NCBI RefSeq assembly: GCF_031501865.1
Contig: NZ_JARRCW010000002.1
Coordinates: 186,001-250,000 of the forward strand
DNA: 64,000 nt
DNA from: Pseudovibrio sp. M1P-2-3
GTDB lineage: Bacteria; Pseudomonadota; Alphaproteobacteria; Rhizobiales; Stappiaceae
Direction of reading: 5' to 3'
Position numbers and translations under genes: made by a program. The notes under the pieces were generated by a model. It saw only the letters and a program-made list of their open reading frames with translations, searched no databases and was not told the origin of the DNA. Position 1 is the first letter of the stretch. Every line of letters begins with the position of its first letter. Shown in pieces: positions 18,890-28,342 of the stretch.

Positions 18890-19240
18890 CGACAAGTTTA
18901 TCTTGAAAAAATTGATAACAAAGTGTGATAATTTGTCATATTTGAGAGGTTTTACGCTATTTTTTCCAGTTGTCCTTGTGGGAATTAGAAAATAATTAAG
19001 AGAAACAACCAGAATCAAGATATACGGAATTGTGAATAAGGGAGACTGATGAAATTATTCTAAGAAAGACAATATTATCATCATAATTGACACAGAAATG
19101 GCAAAAAAATAATAAATATAGGGTTATGATGCGTTAGTACATTGAACGAATAAGGTTCGTGGCCAAACATTAGACATAAAAAGAACACATAAAACAAAAC
19201 AAGAAACCAAAGATATCACGTTAGACATCAGGTAGAGGGA

Positions 19241-20023
19241 ATGACAGACAAACACCTTACAAAAACGTTTCTAGAAGGCGTAATTTCCATAGCGACTGCA
19301 CAGGTGAATGCAGGTAACCTTGAAGCAAATGATGTATCAGGTTTCATTCGAAATGTGAGTTCAGCTCTTCAAGATTGTATCACCAAACTTGATCACCTAG
19401 ATGATCAAGCCGCACTCGTCACCAAACAAGTTTCCGCCCCCCCCGTTCAGCCCGTTCAGCCCGTTCAGCCCGTTCAGAACGTTATCTCACAAGAGCAAGC
19501 GGCCCACCAGCTTGAAACTGAGGTGACAGTGAAACCTGTAAAGACAGCTTCAGAACAAACAGTGCAGGCGGCGGCACCACCACAGCCAACAGCATCGTCT
19601 TTGGCACTTAGCCCAGCTCCAGCTCAGAGTGTTGAGCAACCCAAAGCTAAACGGGGGAGACGGAAAAAAACAACTGAAAATGCCCAGGCACTACCGGCTC
19701 CAGAAGCAAATACCCCGGAAAGTAAAGAAAGCATCAAGAAGCGCTTTGCTCATCTTATTCCTGAGAAGCCTTTTGTTGATCCAGCAAAATCGGTTGAACA
19801 TGATGGCATCATTTGCTTGATAGATGGAAACAAAAAAACGCTATTAAAATCTTACCTTAAAACTCATCATGGGATCACTCCGGAAGAATATATAGCGTTG
19901 TTTGATCTTCCCTCTGATTATATTTTTGTCGCCCCCGCACACACTGAAAATCGGAGGGCGAATGCGTTAAAAGGTGGTCTGGGAGTAAAGACCGGTCGAA
20001 ACCGTACTAAAATGGACGCCTAA
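19241..20023 (+). CDS. MucR/Ros-family regulator with long Pro/Ala-rich N-terminal region
   Basis: A 260-residue protein whose C-terminus (IICLIDGNKKTLLKSYLKTH, then HGITPEEYIALFDLPSDY) is a MucR/Ros DNA-binding domain. The Cys and the two His of the zinc site are present, unlike the copy at 13985. The N-terminal 170 residues are unusual for the family: a possible helical segment, then four PVQ repeats (9-bp DNA repeats near 19440-19475) and a low-complexity Pro/Ala/Gln linker, then a basic KRGRRKK patch. Family members are normally about 140-150 residues, so this is an extended form. Start ATG 19241 is preceded by GAGGGA. A role in silencing or control of plasmid genes is inferred. Confidence 0.8.
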   Translation: MTDKHLTKTFLEGVISIATAQVNAGNLEANDVSGFIRNVSSALQDCITKLDHLDDQAALVTKQVSAPPVQPVQPVQPVQNVISQEQAAHQLETEVTVKPVKTASEQTVQAAAPPQPTASSLALSPAPAQSVEQPKAKRGRRKKTTENAQALPAPEANTPESKESIKKRFAHLIPEKPFVDPAKSVEHDGIICLIDGNKKTLLKSYLKTHHGITPEEYIALFDLPSDYIFVAPAHTENRRANALKGGLGVKTGRNRTKMDA

Positions 20024-20066
20024 TACCCCCAAATATCCGAACAATGGATATTAAACAAAAAAATTG

Positions 20067-20105
20067 GACGCGGAGTGCAATCTCAATGAAGATTAATTTC
20101 GCGTC
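20067..20105 (+). terminator. Possible hairpin terminator
   Basis: GACGCG at 20067 pairs with CGCGTC at 20100-20105, and an inner AATCT/AGATT pair lies between. TTTGTTC follows. It sits ~45 bp after the MucR-like stop. Confidence 0.4.
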
Positions 20106-20263
20106 TTTGTTCAACTAGGGTAAGGAAAGTCTTCTAAACTTTAAATTGCCTGTTCTTTAAGCTCCTTATATGCTAGCCAAAAACATCCTTGCAAACTAAC
20201 CAGTTTAGCAAGATAAATTATCTATGAGGTTATTCTCCAATAGCCATGTATTAAGGTTTCTTG

Positions 20264-21115
20264 ATGTTTTCTGTATTGGCTTCACATATTCGCATAAGCT
20301 TATGTTTCACCGTGTTTCTTATCTTTTCTGCCACGAGTGCTAAATCGGACGGCTTAACATGGGTTAGAGCACAGTTAGAAAACGCTGTAACGTACTATTC
20401 TGGCTCGCAAGCTCAGGCTATCAAGAATACACTCAAGAGATTAAACAAGATCCATGTTCCCATTAATGGAAAGGTAGTCCTAGTAAATGTGCCTGCGGGC
20501 CAGCTCTACGCTTTTGAGGGCGGTATTCCCATACTTGGCAGTCGTGTTATCGTTGGTCAACCAGCCCATGAAACACCAGAGCTTCAAAACAAGGTAACCT
20601 TCGTGCGGGCGCTTCCAACCTGGACGGTGCCCGAAAGTATCGTTCGGAGAAAAGGCTGGCGCGTTAAAATTTCTAAAAATCCGGATTATTTCATCGACCG
20701 TCAATTTTATGTCCTGTCAAATGGCGAGAAACTTTCTCCCTATGATGCTGCTGATTTATCAATTAGACCAGACACCTTTATCCAAAAACCCGGCCCGCAT
20801 AATGCATTGGGTTTACTAAAGATTGGTTTGAACAATCATCAGGCAATCTATATGCATGATACCAATCAGCCCGAGTTATTTAACTCCACGATATGGACCG
20901 CTTCTGCGGGCTGCATACGAGTTGAAAAGGTTCGCGAGCTATCTGCCTGGATCCTAAATATGGATAGAGATAAATTGGATCATATTATTAAATCCGACCT
21001 ACGCAAGACCATGTCTCCCCCCTCCCCTGTGACGGTTATAGTTGGGTATTGGACCGCATGGCCAAAACCAAATGGCGAGATTGACTTTTTCAAAGACATC
21101 TACAAAAAGGATTAG
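20264..21115 (+). CDS. L,D-transpeptidase (YkuD domain), exported
   Basis: A 283-residue protein with an N-terminal hydrophobic signal (SLCFTVFLIFSATSAKS), so it acts in the periplasm. The catalytic region shows the YkuD pattern: the His of AIYMHDTNQPELF and the Cys of SAGCIRVEKV, which carry out 3-3 cross-linking of peptidoglycan or attach proteins to it. Upstream VNVPAGQLYAFEGG and TPELQNKVTFVRALPTW fit the YcbB/ErfK-type fold. On a mobile element such an enzyme could remodel the wall for a secretion channel, but this is inference. ATG 20264 directly follows an in-frame TTG. Confidence 0.85.
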   Translation: MFSVLASHIRISLCFTVFLIFSATSAKSDGLTWVRAQLENAVTYYSGSQAQAIKNTLKRLNKIHVPINGKVVLVNVPAGQLYAFEGGIPILGSRVIVGQPAHETPELQNKVTFVRALPTWTVPESIVRRKGWRVKISKNPDYFIDRQFYVLSNGEKLSPYDAADLSIRPDTFIQKPGPHNALGLLKIGLNNHQAIYMHDTNQPELFNSTIWTASAGCIRVEKVRELSAWILNMDRDKLDHIIKSDLRKTMSPPSPVTVIVGYWTAWPKPNGEIDFFKDIYKKD

Positions 21116-21121
21116 ACCGAA

Positions 21122-21430
21122 TTGCAGGATTTCCGCTCAAAGCTTTATGTACTGAGCCCTATTGTTCAGTTTAACCTCTCACTCATCCTAACAATACTGT
21201 ACTGGAGTGATTTTCAGCACGTTGCCATCTTTTCTTACAACTTAATTTATCTACTATTGAGCGATCTAGAGAGCTTTTTGACATACATATGGTTATCGCT
21301 GCCTGTCCTAAAGCCCAACATTCTGTTGTTTGGAAAACTATGGCTGGGGAGTTGCGTGTTTTTGTTCGCGTTGACATTGCTAATTGCATCAAGCATTACT
21401 TTTGCTCACAGAGTAGTAGAGAAATGGTGA
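21122..21430 (+). CDS. Small membrane protein, hypothetical
   Basis: A 102-residue frame starting at a TTG 6 bp after the transpeptidase stop; no in-frame ATG is nearby. It has two to three hydrophobic segments (around residues 15-35, 45-60 and 72-95). The close spacing suggests it is translated with the transpeptidase. No family recognised; it may be a membrane partner or not a real gene. Confidence 0.4.
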   Translation: MQDFRSKLYVLSPIVQFNLSLILTILYWSDFQHVAIFSYNLIYLLLSDLESFLTYIWLSLPVLKPNILLFGKLWLGSCVFLFALTLLIASSITFAHRVVEKW

Positions 21431-21481
21431 ACATACATAGTGTTGCCAGCTTTCTAGGGAAAGGATAGCAAGAGGTATTAG

Positions 21482-22321
21482 ATGGGTAGTATTGCTGTCA
21501 AAGTAAGTGGATGGCATGGCGATGATGGTGCGATCGTTCGGGCTCTTGATAACAGCGTAGGTATTGAGATCGGGTGTACTTTCAATGCTTCCTTATCCCC
21601 TTCCATCAAGGCACCCCGGCCAAAAGGGTTTGCCTATCATAGGAATGATGGCCTGCGTTTAAGTGGAACTGTACTCTTAAAAAACATTCAACTAGGCGAA
21701 GATAAAACTCAGCTTATCGCAGGCGAGATCGATATCATTTCAAGGCGCGAGCGAGACTGCCTGGTCTTGGTGGAAACAGCAGCCTACACCCATTTAACTT
21801 GCCCAGCTAAAGGTACAAAAGTGATCCATGAGGCAATTGTATTATTTGATGGAAACGCAATAGCCCAGACATCCTTACAACAATGCTTGATTAATGCAGA
21901 AGATCATCTAACTGACCCTTGTATGCTTGGAAATGCAGGTTTGTTTTTCACTGGTTTAAACCGCGAAAATAAAATTCTAGAGTACGAAACCGATCTTGAT
22001 AGTGCTAGAGATCCTGTGGAGATCATATCCAATATGGTGCGAAAGCGCCCACAAAATATTATCGAAGCTGCACGTACTTCAGGAACCAAGCGCCCACCTT
22101 GGGTCATGGCACCTATTTGTCGACTTGGAATATCGAAAGAGCACAATTCTCGTTTGTCTGCCCAATACCATAATTATAAATATATGAGCAACGGTCACCG
22201 CCAATGGACATTTGGAGATTTAGTGTTGGTTAACTATGGCCAAGGCTGGGAGTTAGCCTCTGCGTTACCTTTGGATCGTTCCAAAGCGGCTCGTCCATAC
22301 TATGAATACAAATTATTATAG
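21482..22321 (+). CDS. Hypothetical protein
   Basis: A 279-residue protein from ATG 21482 with AGAGG about 10 bp upstream. No domain recognised. It is likely cytosolic, with several Cys and His residues that do not form an obvious motif. It is the last gene of a plus-strand run and ends at a perfect hairpin at 22333, facing the parB gene. Confidence 0.65.
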   Translation: MGSIAVKVSGWHGDDGAIVRALDNSVGIEIGCTFNASLSPSIKAPRPKGFAYHRNDGLRLSGTVLLKNIQLGEDKTQLIAGEIDIISRRERDCLVLVETAAYTHLTCPAKGTKVIHEAIVLFDGNAIAQTSLQQCLINAEDHLTDPCMLGNAGLFFTGLNRENKILEYETDLDSARDPVEIISNMVRKRPQNIIEAARTSGTKRPPWVMAPICRLGISKEHNSRLSAQYHNYKYMSNGHRQWTFGDLVLVNYGQGWELASALPLDRSKAARPYYEYKLL

Positions 22322-22332
22322 GCCAAAAGCGT

Positions 22333-22364
22333 GTGTCATTTGATTGGTTTTAAGCAAATGACAC
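22333..22364. terminator. Bidirectional hairpin terminator
   Basis: A perfect 10-bp inverted repeat (GTGTCATTTG / CAAATGACAC) with a 12-base loop lies between the convergent genes ending at 22321 (+) and 22440 (-). Confidence 0.75.
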
Positions 22365-22439
22365 GAATTCGCTCATGTATCCAGAGTGAAGATGCAGCCA
22401 AGTGCGTCATTAAGCACCTCTCACAAACCTCCAACTATA

Positions 22440-23456
22440 CTATTCATTTTTTTGCTTGGCCTCTTCAATAAGCCTATGTAAATTTTGCGCGACATATTCA
22501 GTTATATCAGGAGAGACTTGTTTTCTGAGTGTAATCACCAGTTGCTTTTCGCTCTCTTTCACATCCGCATACTTCTTTTCACCAATATGAATATGTGTGA
22601 GTTTTTTAGCGGGAATAGGCTCGGGTTGTTTCCGATCCACATTGTCTAAAGCATCTTTGATGCGTAGAAATCTTGTTTCAGAATCATCAAGTTCCCATTT
22701 GCTCTCACCAGTTAGCGTTTTCCAGACTGTTTCTTTCTCATCCGGTAGCTTTCCTTTATCAAAATGTTCAGCAAGAGCCTTCCAATTTGGTCGCCCAATC
22801 CCTGGCGCACTACCAATTTGTAAGATCCGTTCGGCGGCAATGGATTCAACAATGGCAGTATTTTTTGAAACTAATGATTCTGAACTACCTGCGTTTCCAG
22901 TTGCATCAGCTACATCCTTCAAACTGGCTTTGTTTTTTCGCATTTTGTACGAGAAAAGAGCAAGTTCGATAAATGTCAGTCCTTCTCTATCGTTGTTTTC
23001 CTTCCCTTGTGCCTTCATTAACTGTAGATCATCAAGATCTTTAACCACACCATTAACGGCAATACCCAATTGCTTACAGGCTTGCACACGTCGATGTCCG
23101 TAAGCGATCTGATATTTGCCGGGGAATTCCGGATGCTCACGGACTAGTATGGGAACTTCCTGGCCGCTTGCCTCAATAGATTTAACCAGTCGCTCTAATT
23201 TCTCACTATTAAAATCAATACGGTCTGAGATAAATGAGGGAAAGCAGTCATTCGGGTTCAAGGCTCTGATCGTGGAAGACTTAGGTCTACTTGAACTTAC
23301 ATGCAGAGGCGCGTTCTTCGATACTTCATGTGGCGTTTGAGCCGACAGCTCAGAATAAGCACTAACAAGCTCCTTTGGCTTACTCTTAGATACCCGACTT
23401 TCTCCCAATTTAATATTGGCAGCACCTAAAATGTCATGGGTTTTTCTTTTGCTCAT
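22440..23456 (-). CDS. ParB/RepB-type plasmid partition protein
   Basis: A 338-residue ParB. The N-terminal ParB/Srx core carries VPILVREHPEFPGKYQIAYGHRRVQA, including the GHRR motif that binds CTP in this family. It is followed by a helix-turn-helix region (ASLKDVADATGNAGSSESLVS). The C-terminal part matches RepB partition proteins of alphaproteobacterial plasmids. The ATG at 23456 overlaps the stop of parA (TAATG), so the two are translationally coupled. In this family ParB binds parS sites and is positioned by ParA. No repC-like initiator follows, unlike classical repABC operons. Confidence 0.88.
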   Translation of the reverse strand: MSKRKTHDILGAANIKLGESRVSKSKPKELVSAYSELSAQTPHEVSKNAPLHVSSSRPKSSTIRALNPNDCFPSFISDRIDFNSEKLERLVKSIEASGQEVPILVREHPEFPGKYQIAYGHRRVQACKQLGIAVNGVVKDLDDLQLMKAQGKENNDREGLTFIELALFSYKMRKNKASLKDVADATGNAGSSESLVSKNTAIVESIAAERILQIGSAPGIGRPNWKALAEHFDKGKLPDEKETVWKTLTGESKWELDDSETRFLRIKDALDNVDRKQPEPIPAKKLTHIHIGEKKYADVKESEKQLVITLRKQVSPDITEYVAQNLHRLIEEAKQKNE

Positions 23457-24826
23457 TAGTCCCTGCCCCATCCTGCTTTCAAGATACCTTCGATTGAATC
23501 GTTTACTTTTTTCATGGAGCCCATACCACGACTATATGTTTGAGAATGAAGTTCCCCTGCACTGACTTCATATATTGTTTTCATATTTAAACCAGCCTCG
23601 CTTATGGCCGTAGTTTGAATCATTTCAGGATCTAAGCACCCTGGCAATTGATGGAGGAAATCTGCAATGGTTTCTTGCGCTTTGGACTGACGATGAACGT
23701 TGGTCAAGATATAGCTGAGATCCCGGACCTTTTGACTGACTTCAACATTGTAGTCTGAGGTAAGCTTAGTTTCTAAGTGGACACGAAGACTACTCAAAAA
23801 CTGCCTTGCGGACGCAACATCCATCCATTCGGGGTGTAAAGCAACAAGAATGTGGTCAGCTGCAGTGATAGCTGTTTTTGCTGTCCACATGAGGTTTGGA
23901 GGCGTATCTAGAATAACAACATCATATTGATCATCCACATTTTCCAAAGCTTCTGCAAGCCGCGTATCGTAGTTTAACCTTTGTATACAGGCACTATACT
24001 CACTTTCCAGCTCCTCCTTTTGCTCGTTGAGCACATTCATTTCTTCAAGCCCAATGGAGTGATTAATCAGCTTGTCTTCAATAGTCTCAAGCTCACCTTG
24101 GATGATAGGTAACCGGTAAGAAGCAATAGCAGTACCATAAGAGGCTTCACTATCCCATAAGTTGATTGGATAGCCGCCTAATGCCACATGAATATTATCC
24201 CAATATGTTGGCCAAATAACAGAACCGATATGAGATGGTTCATCCCACTTTAAAGCAGAATAGAGTGAGTTTTCATCTTTCAATCCGAGAGCATCAATCT
24301 TAAATATACTTGCAGCTGAACCTTGAGGGTCCATATCAATCAAAAGTACTCTATACCCCTTTAGGGCTAGAGACTGTGTCAAATGCACTGCTGTCGTCGT
24401 TTTCGCAGACCCCCCTTTATAATTTGCAACAGCAAATACTTTTAACTTTTCACCTTTACGCCTGCGAGGGTCGTAAAATAATGCTTTTTTGGGGTCTTTA
24501 TCTTGAACTTTAGTAGCCAAATACTGCCGCACCTTATTCAAATCACCCAATGTATACATTCTAGCATTTGTTTTCGGTGCCCGTTTGATTTTCAAACCGG
24601 CAGTGTCACAACTATCAGCAAGATATGCTGGGGTGATTTTTAACAGCGCCCCAGCTTCTTTTGGTGTAAACGTTCTCAAGACTTTCACATCATGAGGATC
24701 GTTGGTAGAGATAGAAACTTGGTCAATAGTGCTTTCAAGAAATGAAACAGCTTGATCTACATCATCAAGTATTTGAAGATGGCTATCAAACGCGCTCTTA
24801 TAATTTTCGATTACTGCTTCTGACAT
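23456..24826 (-). CDS. ParA/RepA-type plasmid partition ATPase
   Basis: A 456-residue type Ia ParA. Residues 53-80 form an N-terminal DNA-binding region (FTPKEAGALLKITPAYLADS). The deviant Walker A motif is NYKGGSAKTTTAVHL at about 135-149. The Walker A' is VLLIDMDPQGSAAS, and VVILDTPPNLMW is the Walker B region. The length and N-terminal extension match RepA of repABC plasmids, which also represses its own operon. Start ATG 24826 begins MSEAVIENYK; an upstream in-frame start at 24859 is less likely. It heads an operon with parB. Confidence 0.9.
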   Translation of the reverse strand: MSEAVIENYKSAFDSHLQILDDVDQAVSFLESTIDQVSISTNDPHDVKVLRTFTPKEAGALLKITPAYLADSCDTAGLKIKRAPKTNARMYTLGDLNKVRQYLATKVQDKDPKKALFYDPRRRKGEKLKVFAVANYKGGSAKTTTAVHLTQSLALKGYRVLLIDMDPQGSAASIFKIDALGLKDENSLYSALKWDEPSHIGSVIWPTYWDNIHVALGGYPINLWDSEASYGTAIASYRLPIIQGELETIEDKLINHSIGLEEMNVLNEQKEELESEYSACIQRLNYDTRLAEALENVDDQYDVVILDTPPNLMWTAKTAITAADHILVALHPEWMDVASARQFLSSLRVHLETKLTSDYNVEVSQKVRDLSYILTNVHRQSKAQETIADFLHQLPGCLDPEMIQTTAISEAGLNMKTIYEVSAGELHSQTYSRGMGSMKKVNDSIEGILKAGWGRD

Positions 24827-25026
24827 AACAATATACCCACCTATTACAAATGAAATCACTAATTGATCGAAATCAGATCATAGTTACTTTTAGAGATGCG
24901 ATCATAAACTATACATGTGACAACATTCCCCATATGCGACATTAGCCGCATTTATGATAAAACATCGAATGCGGGCTTATGTCAAGAAGATGGATGAATT
25001 ATACATGCTATGATGAAATTTATTTT

Positions 25027-25046
25027 TTATCCTATTTATAGGATAA
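25027..25046. promoter_or_regulatory. Inverted repeat upstream of parA
   Basis: A perfect inverted repeat TTATCCTA-TTTA-TAGGATAA lies about 200 bp upstream of the parA start. It could be an operator for the ParA/RepA N-terminal domain or a partition site. Half of it (TAGGATAAAA) recurs near ssb and the 48964 gene. Confidence 0.45.
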
Positions 25047-25124
25047 TGAATGAATTCCATGTAATTTAATGCCAAGCAAGAAGCTAGCTCCATTTAAGCC
25101 CTCCCCCACCCTCATAGAGGGTAT

Positions 25125-25312
25125 GGCCTGTTGCACAGAATCTCAATTGGGCAGAAACAATCTTGTCATCGCTCCATGAAGTGTGAGATGCCTAGATTCT
25201 CAAGGTATTACTTAAACTTTATTGAAATGATGTCTAACTTACAAAAACTAAGAGCCATACTCATATCGGATCACAGCTGCTACGACTAGAATGAAAGCGG
25301 AAAATGTTATTT
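25125..25312 (+). mobile_element. Possible left part of a decayed IS6-family element
   Basis: GGCCTGTTGCACAG at 25125 resembles IS6-family ends, which typically contain CTGTTGCA. A frame just before 25290 reads weakly like the N-terminal part of an IS6 transposase. It would be the left half of the remnant that resumes at 26530, interrupted by the IS3 element. The evidence is weak. Confidence 0.25.
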
Positions 25313-25346
25313 TGAGCAGCCCCGTTTGAGTGGTCCACTTTGAAAG

Positions 25347-26205
25347 TTAGTGCATGGTTGGCCTTTGGTCCACCGGAATGATGACTTCCGGAACCGGCGG
25401 TCGGTAACCCAGTGCACTGTGCGGTCGTTTGGTATTGTAGTGTTTCCTCCAGCTTTCTATGATTATTTGGGCTTCACGTAGGGAGTAGAAGATTTCTCCA
25501 TTCAATAGTTCATCACGCATTCGGGCATTGAAACTCTCGCAATATCCGTTTTCCCAAGGCGAGCCTGGCTCAATGTAGGCTGTTTGGGCTCCCACGGCTT
25601 TGATCCACTTTTGAACCGCCTTTGCAACGAACTCCGGGCCGTTATCTGAACGAATATAGGCAGGTGACCCGCGCATAATGAACAGATCCGTCAACACATC
25701 GATGACCTCGTTCGAGTTCAGCTTTCGCTTCACCCGAATAGCAAGGCATTCACGCGTGTATTCATCCAGAATATTCAGCGTTCTGAAGGCCCTACCGTCT
25801 TCTGTTCGATGATGCACAAAGTCGTAGGACCACACATGATTTCGGTATTCCGGTCGCAGCCGGACGCAAGACCCGTCATTGAGCCAGAGCCGCCCCTTTT
25901 TCAATTGCTTCATAGGAACTTTCAGCCCCTCTCGTCGCCACAGGCGTTCGACACGTTTGTCATTCACCTGCCACCCTGCATCTTTCAGCAAAGCGGCAAT
26001 CCGACGGTAACCATATCGGCCATAGTGGCGTGCCAGTTCAATCATGTCTGCAACCAAGGGCTCTTCATCGGCCCGGCCCACCGATACGCGACGCTGTGTG
26101 GAGCGATGCTGACCAAGAACACGGCAAACACGCCGTTCGGAAACCTTCAGCTGACTGCGAACATGATTGATGCAGGCTCTGCGACGAGCGGGGCTCAGAA
26201 GTTTC
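25347..26205 (-). CDS. IS3-family transposase OrfB (DDE integrase domain)
   Basis: This frame continues from the slippery site at about 26205 and is normally made as an OrfAB fusion. The HTH_21-type region (ELARHYGRYGYRRIAALLKD) precedes the rve integrase core. The DDE residues lie in WSYDFVHHRTEDG, YIRSDNGPEF and ENGYCESFNARMRDELLNGE. OrfB itself looks intact. Because orfA carries a stop codon, the fusion transposase could only be made by readthrough, so the copy is probably inactive on its own. Confidence 0.88.
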
Positions 26206-26473
26206 CCTTAGCAGCCTCGCTAAGGATCAGCTTGTCCAATGTCAGATCGGAGACTGCACGGCGCAAACGCTCGTTTTCTTTCTGCAGACGCTTCAGCTCC
26301 TTGAGCTATTCTGTGCCCATTCCGCCGTACTTCTTCTTCCAGCGATAATAGGTTTGTTCAGTAACACCAATCTGTCGGATCGCATCCATGCGCCCCATTC
26401 CTTGCCACCTCAGGACTTCAACCTGCCGCAGTTTAACGACAATCACTTCTGGCTTTGGTCTCTTGATTCCCAT
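26195..26473 (-). pseudogene. IS3-family OrfA with an in-frame stop
   Basis: The frame begins at ATG 26473 (MGIKRPKPEVIVVKLRQVEV) and carries the helix-turn-helix QIGVTEQTYYRWKKKYGG. It is broken by a TAG at 26306-26308, where relatives have Gln in a GTEQLKELKRLQKENERLR context. It then runs through the leucine zipper to TGA at 26195. Confidence 0.82.
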
Positions 26474-26529
26474 ATTGAGTCCTCCGTTTCCTAATTATAA
26501 ACGTAGACCACTTCTTTGGGGGAGGCTCA

Positions 26530-26970
26530 GATGAAACATATCTTAAGGTCAAAGGGAAATGGGTTTACCTATATGGTGCCTTTGATAAACATGGCAAAAC
26601 CGTTGATTATATGTTCTCAAATACTTCGTGACGAAGATGCCTAAACCCTGCTCTTTTAGAAAGCCATTGGTAACATTGCCTTTCCGGTAAAGGTCGTTAT
26701 GGACAATAATGAAGTCCGTATGGCCGAGCTCAACAAGACCTATATTTACTTACTATTAGTCGGGCATTGGGTGTCATGTATCGATATCCTGCAAGTCGAA
26801 TATTTTAACGAAATCAGCTAAGTTATGCATCAGGTCATCTAGAGGCGGACAAGAGCAACAATAGGCTTCAAATCTATTCACCTAACCGAAACGAGGCGAA
26901 TGTGAATGGAAACGGCGTGCATGATCCGGAAACCAGCTCAACGTCATTTTGTGGTTTTCGCAGAGTAAGT
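26530..26970 (+). mobile_element. IS6-family transposase remnant
   Basis: Directly after the IS3 end the plus strand reads DETYLKVKGKWVYLYGAF and then DKHGKTVDYMFS, the start of the DDE core of IS6-family transposases. After about 100 bp stops and frameshifts accumulate. Weak later similarity (ACMIRKPAQ near 26920) resembles the family's C-terminal HMIRKGQ. It is a decayed relic, older than the IS3 insertion. Confidence 0.7.
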
Positions 26971-27094
26971 GCATCTAGACGATAGGTTTAATCTTGGCTC
27001 AGACAAAATTTATGACATTACCGTCATAATAAATGTGGTGCTTAATCGGATATAAAAGCCCCTCCCCTTTCAATTCACATTATACCAGCGGCAT

Positions 27095-27676
27095 TTATAA
27101 TTGACCTGTGTGAGCCCATTGTCTCATGCCGATTGATGTGATGGTGTTGGGTTGTTGAATAAGTTTGTTCCATGCCTCGCAGGCAGCCTCGACAATCTCT
27201 TGGTAATTTTTAAAGACTCGGTTTGATAGCCAGTTTTGGCGTAAATACTGCCAGATATTCTCAACCGGATTGAGTTCCGGGGAGCGCGGGGGGAGCATCA
27301 TAAGGGTTATGTTCTCAGGGATTGTCAGTTTTGCTGTGGTATGCCAGCCTGCTTGATCCATCAGTACCACTGCATGGGCACCAGTCGCGACGGTTCTACT
27401 GATCTCTTCCAGATGTAATTGCATGGAGTCTGTATTGGCTTTGGGCAAAACAAGGGCTGCCCCTTTGCCACGGGCGGGGCAGATCGCCCCGAATAAATAG
27501 GTTGATTGATAGCGTCCGTCGCGGGGAGCCCGTGGCCTGGTTCCTTTTGTCGCCCATCTTCTTGCAAGACCATTTTTCTGACCAATGCGAGCTTCGTCCT
27601 GCCACCATATTTCTATAGATTTTTGTGGGGGCAAATGCGCTGTTATCTCCTTGAGATTGCTATGGAAGTTTTTTTA
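27095..27676 (-). CDS. IS630-family transposase, DDE catalytic frame
   Basis: After the -1 shift the product reads NFHSNLKEITAHLPPQKSIE and continues into the catalytic domain. The three acidic residues are in IWWQDEARIGQKNG, AVVLMDQAGWH and LPPRSPELNPVENIWQYLR, so the active site is complete. An independent start at ATG 27634 exists, but the fused product is the more likely functional form. Confidence 0.82.
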
Positions 27677-28158
27677 AATGTCTCCATAAGGTGTTTGTCC
27701 TGCCCCGGATGCTGAGGCCGGACGCTGACCCGAGAAAAGCCAAGGTCTTTGAGGAGGTTTGAAATTGCTCTTTCGCTATAGCTGACCCCAAACTTTTCCT
27801 CGATGACACCTTGCAGATCCTGCCGTCTCCAACGGACCACACCATGCTGGTGTAAATCAGGACCAGCTTCAACTACATCAGACAACTCTGCCATTTGCTC
27901 ATGAGTGAGCCACCGGGCACGGCCCGGGCTCTTACGGTTGCATAGACCCTCTGGTCCTTCTGCGTTAAACCGATGTACCCAGTCTCGCAGCGTTTGGCGG
28001 TCCATACCGCCCATTCGCGCCGCATCCAAGCGCGACAACCCATCATAAACAGCAGCAAGAGCAAGAAGGCGGCGACTTTGTCTCACATCCTTACTTTGGC
28101 AAGCAAGAGCGCGTAACGAGGAAGCATCATAATCAGGACGTAGTGGGATCGCTGGCAT
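27643..28158 (-). CDS. IS630-family transposase, N-terminal helix-turn-helix frame
   Basis: A 171-residue frame with the paired HTH domains typical of IS630/Tc1-like transposases: MGGMDRQTLRDWVHRFN, GPEGLCNRKSPGR and a second HTH with YSERAISNLLKDLGF. It runs into A AAA AAC (A7 at 27669-27675 on the plus strand as T7), where a -1 shift leads into the DDE frame. Similar two-frame organisations are known in this family. The gene starts at ATG 28158. Confidence 0.8.
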   Translation of the reverse strand: MPAIPLRPDYDASSLRALACQSKDVRQSRRLLALAAVYDGLSRLDAARMGGMDRQTLRDWVHRFNAEGPEGLCNRKSPGRARWLTHEQMAELSDVVEAGPDLHQHGVVRWRRQDLQGVIEEKFGVSYSERAISNLLKDLGFSRVSVRPQHPGQDKHLMETFKKTSIAISRR

Positions 28159-28328
28159 TGAGAATATCCTTCCTCAATGTTGAATCATAATTCAAGTGAT
28201 TTGGGAATCCATATGCCGAGTCAAAAGCACATGCCTTTGGTATTACCAGTCAACTCAATATACCTGAGAAAAATATCTGGGTGAAAACAAGTGCAACAGT
28301 CAATTTATTTTCACCTCCCTACCCATTC

Positions 28329-28342
28329 TTGACAGCTGTCAA
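28329..28342. repeat. Palindrome TTGACAGCTGTCAA, copy 1
   Basis: A perfect 14-bp palindrome, identical to five further copies up to 29852. Candidate dimeric protein-binding site. Confidence 0.85.

Larger units (their letters stand above)
25313..26529 (-). mobile_element. IS3-family insertion sequence, 1217 bp
   Basis: Imperfect terminal inverted repeats bound the element: TGAGCAGCCCC...GTGGTCCAC at the left end, and on the minus strand TGAGCCTCCCC...GTGGTCTAC at the right end. Inside are orfA and orfB on the minus strand with a G GGA AAC slippery heptamer (plus-strand 26201-26207). Size and organisation are typical of IS3. I see no clear target duplication. It is inserted exactly at the DET motif of an IS6-family transposase relic. 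Confidence 0.88.
27095..28158 (-). mobile_element. IS630-family element
   Basis: Two minus-strand frames joined by a slippery A7 tract encode a complete IS630-type transposase. The element probably extends somewhat beyond both genes. I could not fix its termini or the expected TA target duplication by eye. Confidence 0.8.
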
